Assembly (NCBI GenBank): GCA_947380835.1
Contig: CANCSL010000063.1
Location: 1-5,245, forward strand
Source: Actinomycetota bacterium
GTDB taxonomy: Bacteria; Actinomycetota; Actinomycetes; Nanopelagicales; Nanopelagicaceae
Direction of reading: 5' to 3'
Length of the DNA stretch: 5,245 nt
The notes under the pieces were generated by a model. That model saw nothing but the letters and a program-made list of their open reading frames with translations, ran no database searches and was not told where the DNA came from. The translations under genes and the position numbers were made by a program. This document shows positions 1 through 5,245 of the stretch, piece after piece. Positions within the stretch are counted from its first letter, which is position 1. Every line of letters starts with the position of its first letter.

Positions 1-18
1 GGCTGCGACGCGACTCAT
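1..18 (-). CDS. Ppx/GppA family phosphatase, first six codons only (partial)
   Basis: Only the first six codons are in the window: ATG at 18-16, then MSRVAA, running off the left edge. Ppx/GppA exopolyphosphatase / pppGpp phosphatases of actinobacteria typically open with a short leader and then RVAAIDCGTNS, the start of the ASKHA-type phosphate-binding fold, so the visible residues fit. The ATG overlaps the TGA of the DUF501 gene in an ATGA, the usual sign of translational coupling, and no good Shine-Dalgarno site precedes it. In actinobacteria ppx/gppA normally follows DUF501 after eno and the septum initiator gene. The call rests on six residues plus gene order, and the family motifs lie outside the window. 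Confidence 0.75.
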
Positions 19-521
19 GGTGTTGCTTGATCCGAGCATGGATCATCGAGCCACCACTGTGGAAGTGCTGCCAACGCTTCATCGCCCAATGGATTCACAT
101 CGGGACCGGCGGCGAGTGAGTGTGCAATCAACGAATGTAAGCATTTAACTCGATCGGGCATACCTCCGGCGGTGATTCCTTCAACTTCAGGAACAACCAT
201 TCCTAAAGCAGCTCTTGCCGCTTGATAGTCCTCGTGTGCTGCGAAGTAACGTCCGGCAAGATCAGCATCGGTCTTTAATCGCTCTGTCATCTCACCCATC
301 ATGCCCGTGGTTTCCAATGTGGAGATTGCTCCGGTTAAACGCGGACAGGTTGCGTAATAGAAGGTGGGAAAAGGAGTTCCATCAGACAGCCTGGGAGGTG
401 TTTCTACTACTCCTGGCTTACCACAGGGGCATCGGTAGGCAATGCGATGAACATCGCGCGGAGTGCGCCCTAATTGAATTTCAATCGCGGCGAGATCATC
501 GGGCGTAGGTTTATCGCTCAT
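15..521 (-). CDS. DUF501 domain-containing protein
   Basis: A 168-residue protein starting at ATG 521 and ending in TGA 17-15. It matches the actinobacterial DUF501 family over its whole length. Recognisable blocks are the LGRTPRDV start (about 17-24), CPCG (31-34), ETPPRLSDGTPFPT (40-53), TCPRL (58-62), a helical EMTERL segment (77-82), AHEDY (95-99), ITAGGMPDRVKCLH (116-129) and a tail with NPLGDEAL (143-150). Cysteines 31, 33, 59 and 127 with His129 could form a metal or redox site, but that is inference; the function is unknown. No signal peptide or membrane segment is seen, so it is probably cytoplasmic. The frame stays open upstream to a GTG at 746, but that would overlap the septum gene by over 200 bp and adds no family residues. 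ATG 521 leaves a 14-bp gap, with only a weak GAG upstream. The stop overlaps the start of ppx/gppA by four bases. Confidence 0.93.
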   Translation of the reverse strand: MSDKPTPDDLAAIEIQLGRTPRDVHRIAYRCPCGKPGVVETPPRLSDGTPFPTFYYATCPRLTGAISTLETTGMMGEMTERLKTDADLAGRYFAAHEDYQAARAALGMVVPEVEGITAGGMPDRVKCLHSLIAHSLAAGPDVNPLGDEALAALPQWWLDDPCSDQATP

Positions 522-535
522 TTTTATCGGACTCG

Positions 536-961
536 TTAATGGTTGATGTTGGTACTGGTGATGGATGCAACAAGGCGAGAGTACCAAGGCAGTCCAAGTG
601 GAATTTGTTCGGCAACTGGCGCAGCAGGAGAGGCAACTTTGGTTTGGCTTTCCGGCGCACCGAGAACGATGTATTGATGCTCCCCTGGAAAGACAAAATG
701 TAGACGTGTTCGAGCTTGCGAAGCAACGTACTTGGGGTCGTTCCACTTGGCCAGATCTCGAGTGGCTTGAGTTAAAGCGCTCTTGCTCTCGTTGAGTTGA
801 GATTGCAAGGCATTTATCTGCGCACGTTGAGCGAAATAGCGCTGTAGCGGCGGGGCCAAAGTAATTGCAAGAACTAACAGAACCGTTCCAAAAGCAAAAG
901 AGCGACCAGAAACCCCTCCCACGCCACGTCGGCGCGAAAGGGGTTTCGGCTTAATTGCCAT
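536..961 (-). CDS. Septum formation initiator (FtsB/DivIC-like)
   Basis: A 141-residue bitopic membrane protein of the septum formation initiator family. FtsB/DivIC proteins bind FtsL and FtsQ and help activate septal peptidoglycan synthesis at the division site. In order: a basic cytoplasmic N-terminus with several Arg/Lys (1-20), one hydrophobic membrane segment (about 21-38), a coiled-coil stretch rich in Gln, Leu and Asn (about 45-72), then the family hallmark W73-N-D-P followed by YVASQARTRLHFVFPGE (78-94) and the short strand YIVLG (97-101). A flexible Ala/Pro tail ends in LPWYSRL (124-130), a feature also of actinobacterial relatives. The start is ATG 961, 15 bp after the eno stop, with a pyrimidine-rich leader and no Shine-Dalgarno site, so translation probably depends on ribosomes finishing eno. 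An inverted repeat lies in codons 5-18. Orthologs are usually annotated as septum formation initiator; the symbol ftsB would be by analogy. Confidence 0.92.
   Translation of the reverse strand: MAIKPKPLSRRRGVGGVSGRSFAFGTVLLVLAITLAPPLQRYFAQRAQINALQSQLNESKSALTQATRDLAKWNDPKYVASQARTRLHFVFPGEHQYIVLGAPESQTKVASPAAPVAEQIPLGLPWYSRLVASITSTNINH
909..947 (-). repeat. Perfect 9-bp inverted repeat at the start of the septum gene
   Basis: On the + strand GAAACCCCT (909-917) is the exact reverse complement of AGGGGTTTC (939-947). Inside the 21-bp spacer, CGCC (922-925) and GGCG (931-934) can also pair around a 5-base loop. In the mRNA this would be a hairpin beginning about 14 bases after the ATG. No U-run follows it, so it is not an intrinsic terminator. 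It could affect translation initiation, or be a by-product of codons for Lys-Pro and Gly-Val-Ser. Confidence 0.6.
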
Positions 962-976
962 TATTGACGGAAGGGG

Positions 977-2254
<1,278 letters not shown>

Positions 2255-2260
2255 TGAAAT

Positions 2261-2265
2261 CTCCT
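2261..2265 (-). promoter_or_regulatory. Shine-Dalgarno site of eno
   Basis: The minus strand reads AGGAG here, six bases before the GTG at 2254. It fixes GTG as the enolase start and is the best ribosome binding site among the genes in the window. Confidence 0.85.
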
Positions 2266-2286
2266 ATAACAAATAGTGGGGCGTTC

Positions 2287-2958
2287 TTACGGTTTGGACT
2301 TTGAGGCGGATTGGGCCGCTTCATAACTATAGATTCGATCGATATAGCCTTTTGTCGCGCTTCGCAGCGCCGATTCTGCATCGAGGCCACTTGCTACCGC
2401 CTGATCCAAAATCCCAAACAAAAGTTGCCCAAGTTGATCTTCATTGATCCCAGGCTCAATTGTAATGGGGTGTTCGACGAGGATGTCGTAATTGAATTTT
2501 TCAGCGCGATAAAGCAGTTTTGAGGCTAGCGCGAGCGCTGGTTGGCCCAAGGGAACGCCTTCTGTGGCCGAAGTTCGACCTTTTTCCTCCGCCTTCAGGG
2601 CCTCCCAGTTTTCGAGAACCTCGGCACTGGAGGAGACCTTTACATCCCCAAAGACGTGGGGGTGACGGCGGATGAGCTTGTCGGCAACAGTTTCGGCAAC
2701 ATCTTCAATGGTGAAAGGTTGATCAGGGTGCTCTTCGGCCATGCGCGAATGGAAATAGACCTGCAGCAAAAGATCGCCGAGCTCTTCTTGCATCGCAACG
2801 CGGTCTTGATCTTCTACCGCCTCGATATATTCATAGGACTCTTCTAATAAATACTTGAGGAGAGTCTCATGCGTTTGTTCGGCATCCCACATGCATCCAC
2901 CTGGAGAGCGAAGTCGGTCCATGACCTCGCGCAGGCGGAGTAATTGTGAATCTGCCAC
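2287..2958 (-). CDS. mazG: MazG family nucleoside triphosphate pyrophosphohydrolase
   Basis: A 223-residue cytoplasmic all-alpha NTP pyrophosphatase, which hydrolyses (d)NTPs to monophosphates and PPi and cleans damaged or excess nucleotides. The first domain has the usual opening LLRLREVMDRLRSPGGC, then WDAEQTHETLLKYLLEE. Its Mg-binding set is intact: E39-E40-x-x-E43 (EESYE) and E59-x-x-D62 (EELGD). RRHPHVFGD (97-105) and NWEALKAEEKGR (117-128) are also typical. The usual CPWD motif is CMWD (22-25). The second domain (about 145-215) aligns at LASKLLYRAEKFNYD and at LGQLLFGILDQA but lacks the EExxE set and has Gln178 where the first repeat has Asp, so it is probably inactive. I chose GTG 2958, which gives a normal N-terminus and a 10-bp gap after the lipoprotein stop, although no Shine-Dalgarno site is visible. 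The frame is open to TTG 3024, but those 22 extra residues overlap the lipoprotein gene and do not look like MazG. Confidence 0.93.
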   Translation of the reverse strand: MADSQLLRLREVMDRLRSPGGCMWDAEQTHETLLKYLLEESYEYIEAVEDQDRVAMQEELGDLLLQVYFHSRMAEEHPDQPFTIEDVAETVADKLIRRHPHVFGDVKVSSSAEVLENWEALKAEEKGRTSATEGVPLGQPALALASKLLYRAEKFNYDILVEHPITIEPGINEDQLGQLLFGILDQAVASGLDAESALRSATKGYIDRIYSYEAAQSASKSKP

Positions 2959-2968
2959 GAAGAGGTAA

Positions 2969-3583
2969 TTACTTGGCGGCAGGTGATGCAGTTGAGACTG
3001 CACCTTTTGTGGTGTCAGCTGCAACTACGTTTGCTGCAACAGGATCCCATGTTCCGTAACGTGGGTTAACAGTCACTTTTTTGCGCTTTGCCAAGTCAAC
3101 GACCAAAGCTTGAATAGCATTTCCGGCATTGGCGGTGGTTGCACCATTCTTGATGGCAAGGGCAGTTAATTTCTCGGAATAAAGCACGCTATTTATATAA
3201 GTGGTGTAATCCTCCGGAGAAATGCCCGCACCGACAAGCGCATTAGGTAGCGCCTTTGCACCACCCACCTGACCCAAGATTTGGGCCTTACGAGCGGCAA
3301 CGTCTGCAGGTGAATTTACAATCTTCTTTTCGGCAGCAACATCTGCCAGAAGGAGCGAGATCAAGTGAAAGCGAACTTGGCCGGTGGCAAGAGCTGCGCC
3401 GGTTTCCAAGGTCATTTGAGAGGTATCGACCTTGGCGCGTTCGGCCATAATCGAAGTAACGCTCTTTTCAACGGTAGCTACAGAGATTTGGGTATCTCCA
3501 ACGGATGCTGCTGAGTTCATCTGGGAACAGCCAGTCAACAGAACCAATAAACCTGCAGTAACAACTGCGACTATGCGCTTCAC
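2969..3583 (-). CDS. SurA N-terminal-like lipoprotein
   Basis: A 204-residue secreted lipoprotein. The signal peptide is MKRIVAVVTAGLLVLLTGC: two basic residues, a hydrophobic core and a lipobox LLTGC, with Cys19 the likely lipidated residue, placing the mature 186-residue protein on the outer face of the membrane. A VGDTQIS motif followed by helices (about 27-140) resembles the N-terminal chaperone region of SurA/PrsA-type proteins. No parvulin prolyl-isomerase domain is present. The conserved-looking NPRYGTWD (173-180) precedes an Ala/Thr-rich tail; a similar NPRYGxWD ending is what I recall from actinobacterial SurA_N lipoproteins found beside mfd and mazG. The start is GTG 3583, with GGAG five bases upstream; the open frame runs on to TTG 3637 but would overlap mfd and bury the signal peptide. 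It lies 22 bp after mfd. A role in protein folding at the envelope is inferred from the family, not shown. Confidence 0.82.
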   Translation of the reverse strand: MKRIVAVVTAGLLVLLTGCSQMNSAASVGDTQISVATVEKSVTSIMAERAKVDTSQMTLETGAALATGQVRFHLISLLLADVAAEKKIVNSPADVAARKAQILGQVGGAKALPNALVGAGISPEDYTTYINSVLYSEKLTALAIKNGATTANAGNAIQALVVDLAKRKKVTVNPRYGTWDPVAANVVAADTTKGAVSTASPAAK

Positions 3584-3588
3584 CAAGA

Positions 3589-3592
3589 CTCC
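3589..3592 (-). promoter_or_regulatory. Shine-Dalgarno site of the lipoprotein gene
   Basis: GGAG on the minus strand, five bases before GTG 3583. It decides in favour of this GTG over the adjacent TTG at 3586, which would be only two bases away, and over the upstream TTG at 3637. Confidence 0.7.
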
Positions 3593-3605
3593 ATCTCGTC
3601 GGGGA

Positions 3606-5245
3606 CTACTTATTTGGCGAGACAATCGAATGTACAACTTCGATCGCCCACGACAAGGCAGAAGTATCCCCTATTTCCGCCTCGCCTATCCAATTAGGGG
3701 TGGTGTTACGCGCCACCAGAACCGTTGAATTGGCAGCTTTTATGAGCGATCCTGGGTAAATCCGCTGCAATCGCAATTGGCTAGATTCGGCCAGAACAAG
3801 CGGTGAAATCCGCAAGAACTTGCCCGCCAGCACCACTTCCGTTAACCCGTAATTCTTAGAAATCGTGCGCAGATGAGCCACGGTCATCAAATTCTCAGCC
3901 TCGGGCGGCAATTGGCCAAAGCGATCCTGCATCTCTTCGCGAATGGCCGCAAGCGTCGCATCATCTTGGGCATCGGCCATGCGGCGATAGATATCTAGGC
4001 GCAACCGTTCGGACGGGACATATTCGATAGGCAAGTGAGCCGTGACTGGTAACTCAACTTTGCATTCCTTCTTGCGCGGGTTCTCATCGATGTAACCAGT
4101 CTTGAACTCTTCAACTGCTTCACCGACCATGCGCATGTAGAGATCGAAGCCAACTTCGGCGATATGGCCAGATTGCTCGCCGCCCAAAAGATTTCCGGCG
4201 CCCCGAATTTCCAGATCTTTGAGGGCAACTTGCATGCCCGAACCTAGGTCAGTATTTGTCGCAATAGTTTTCAGACGATCGTGGGCAACTTCAGTAAGTG
4301 GTTTATCTCCGGGGTAGAGAAAGTATGCATAGGCGCGTTCACGGCTACGACCTACACGTCCGCGAAGTTGATGCAATTGCGAAAGACCAAAAACATCAGC
4401 GCGGTCCACAATCAGGGTATTTGCATTGGGAATATCTATTCCACTTTCAATAATGGTGGTGCAAACCAAGATGTCGAAGTCGCGTTCCCAAAATCCCAGG
4501 ATGACATCTTCCAGTTCGCGTTCATTCATTTGACCATGAGCAATTCGAATCCGAGCTTCAGGAATTAATTTCTTGAGATGCTCGACCACGCCATCAATCG
4601 ATTCGACTCGATTGTGAATGTAGAAGATCTGACCATCGCGCAATAGTTCGCGGTGAATGGCCGCGGTGACTTGTTTGTCGTCATAAGGTCCTACATAAGT
4701 AAGAACCGGGTGGCGCTCTTCTGGAGGTGTCGTGATGTTGGACATTTCACGTATGCCAGTAATCGCCATCTCCAAAGTGCGTGGAATTGGTGTGGCAGAC
4801 ATGGAGAGCACATCAATGTTAGTGCGGGCTTTCTTGAGTTCCTCTTTGTGTTCAACGCCAAAGCGTTGTTCTTCATCAACAATAACCAGCCCCAAGTCGC
4901 GGAAATCAACATCTTTAGAGAGCAGACGGTGGGTTCCGATAACCACATCAAGGGATCCAGATTTCAACTTCTCCAAAATTTCGCGCCCCTCTTTCGGGGT
5001 ATTGAAACGAGAAAGACCGGCAACGGTGATCGGGAATCCGGCGTAGCGATTTTCGAAGGTCGTTAAATGTTGTTGGACCAAAAGAGTCGTTGGCACCAAG
5101 ACTGCTACTTGTTTGCCATCCTGAACGGCTTTGAAGGCAGCGCGAATAGCGATCTCGGTCTTTCCATAACCCACGTCGCCACACACGACTCGATCCATGG
5201 GATGGGAGCGCTCCATATCGCGTTTGACCTCTTCAATGGTTGCCA
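3606..5245 (-). CDS. mfd: Transcription-repair coupling factor Mfd, C-terminal part (partial)
   Basis: The last 545 residues of Mfd; the gene continues past the right edge. Mfd is a DNA translocase that pushes stalled RNA polymerase off damaged template and recruits UvrA. Visible from the first complete codon (5243): ATIEEVKRDME, MDRVVCGDVGYGKTE with the Walker A lysine (about 22-29), VPTTLLVQQH (50-59), GTHRLL, the DEEQ box (123-126), SATPIPRT (149-156), TTPPEERHP, then the second RecA lobe with AHGQMNERELE, TTIIESGIDIPNANTLIVDRAD, QLHQLRGRVGRS (289-300) and the TRG segment DLEIRGAGNLLGGEQSG (343-359). The remaining about 150 residues are the TRCF C-terminal domain (LPIEYVPSERLRLDIYRRM, then EEMQDRFGQLP). 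All helicase motifs are intact. Missing are the UvrB-like N-terminal domains and the RNA polymerase-interaction domain, expected beyond the edge, as the family is usually about 1150-1200 residues. An in-frame ATG at 5216 is internal, not the start. It ends in TAG, 22 bp before the lipoprotein gene. Confidence 0.98.
   Translation of the reverse strand, partial: ATIEEVKRDMERSHPMDRVVCGDVGYGKTEIAIRAAFKAVQDGKQVAVLVPTTLLVQQHLTTFENRYAGFPITVAGLSRFNTPKEGREILEKLKSGSLDVVIGTHRLLSKDVDFRDLGLVIVDEEQRFGVEHKEELKKARTNIDVLSMSATPIPRTLEMAITGIREMSNITTPPEERHPVLTYVGPYDDKQVTAAIHRELLRDGQIFYIHNRVESIDGVVEHLKKLIPEARIRIAHGQMNERELEDVILGFWERDFDILVCTTIIESGIDIPNANTLIVDRADVFGLSQLHQLRGRVGRSRERAYAYFLYPGDKPLTEVAHDRLKTIATNTDLGSGMQVALKDLEIRGAGNLLGGEQSGHIAEVGFDLYMRMVGEAVEEFKTGYIDENPRKKECKVELPVTAHLPIEYVPSERLRLDIYRRMADAQDDATLAAIREEMQDRFGQLPPEAENLMTVAHLRTISKNYGLTEVVLAGKFLRISPLVLAESSQLRLQRIYPGSLIKAANSTVLVARNTTPNWIGEAEIGDTSALSWAIEVVHSIVSPNK

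Noticed and set aside
522..746. N-terminal extension of the DUF501 frame to GTG 746.
   Set aside because: It overlaps the well-supported septum gene by 211 bp, its residues look like an out-of-frame translation (many Cys, Ser), and family homology begins at ATG 521.
565..795. Plus-strand open frame of 76 codons, and similar plus-strand frames across the window (for example 4653-5066 and 2542-2847).
   Set aside because: All lie antisense to confidently identified genes, have no recognisable motif, and have the composition of shadow translations.
909..947. Intrinsic terminator between eno and the septum gene.
   Set aside because: The hairpin lies inside the septum coding region and is not followed by a T-run on the transcribed strand.
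2326..2331. TATAGT on the minus strand in the 3' end of mazG, a possible -10 box for an eno promoter.
   Set aside because: No TTGACA-like hexamer lies at 16-18 bp upstream, a second TATA-like stretch is nearby, and six-base matches are common; too weak to list as a promoter.
2959..3024. N-terminal extension of MazG to TTG 3024.
   Set aside because: It would overlap the lipoprotein gene by 56 bp and adds residues unlike any MazG start.

Overview
This is an ordinary but densely packed stretch of chromosome from an actinobacterium. Every gene is on the minus strand, so transcription runs from high to low coordinates. In that order the window holds: the C-terminal part of mfd (cut by the right edge), a small SurA_N-like lipoprotein, mazG, eno, an FtsB/DivIC-like septum protein, a DUF501 protein, and the first six codons of a probable ppx/gppA (cut by the left edge). 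The order eno - septum formation initiator - DUF501 - ppx/gppA, with mfd and mazG just upstream, is a known actinobacterial arrangement. DUF501 and the DEEQ-type Mfd point the same way. Base composition looks close to 50% GC by eye and no intergenic gap exceeds 32 bp. Both suggest a streamlined actinobacterium, perhaps one of the small-genome aquatic lineages such as Nanopelagicales, but the lineage is inference.

Layout: mfd ends at 3606. After 22 bp the lipoprotein runs 3583 to 2969. After 10 bp mazG runs 2958 to 2287. After 32 bp, which holds the best Shine-Dalgarno site of the window, eno runs 2254 to 977. After 15 bp the septum protein runs 961 to 536. After 14 bp DUF501 runs 521 to 15, and its TGA overlaps the next ATG by four bases (ATGA). 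I see no intrinsic terminator and no convincing promoter, so the cluster reads as one operon, or as two overlapping ones with a possible second start before eno.

The genes are housekeeping: transcription-coupled repair (Mfd), envelope protein folding (lipoprotein), nucleotide pool sanitation (MazG), glycolysis (enolase), cell division (FtsB-like), an uncharacterised conserved cysteine-containing protein (DUF501), and polyphosphate or pppGpp hydrolysis (Ppx/GppA). No mobile element, CRISPR array, RNA gene or defence system is visible, and I do not see an undescribed multi-gene system. The points most worth checking are a perfect 9-bp inverted repeat just inside the septum gene, with a competing copy of one arm at the eno stop codon; a MazG whose second domain has lost its acidic motif; and the uncharacterised DUF501 protein coupled to ppx/gppA.
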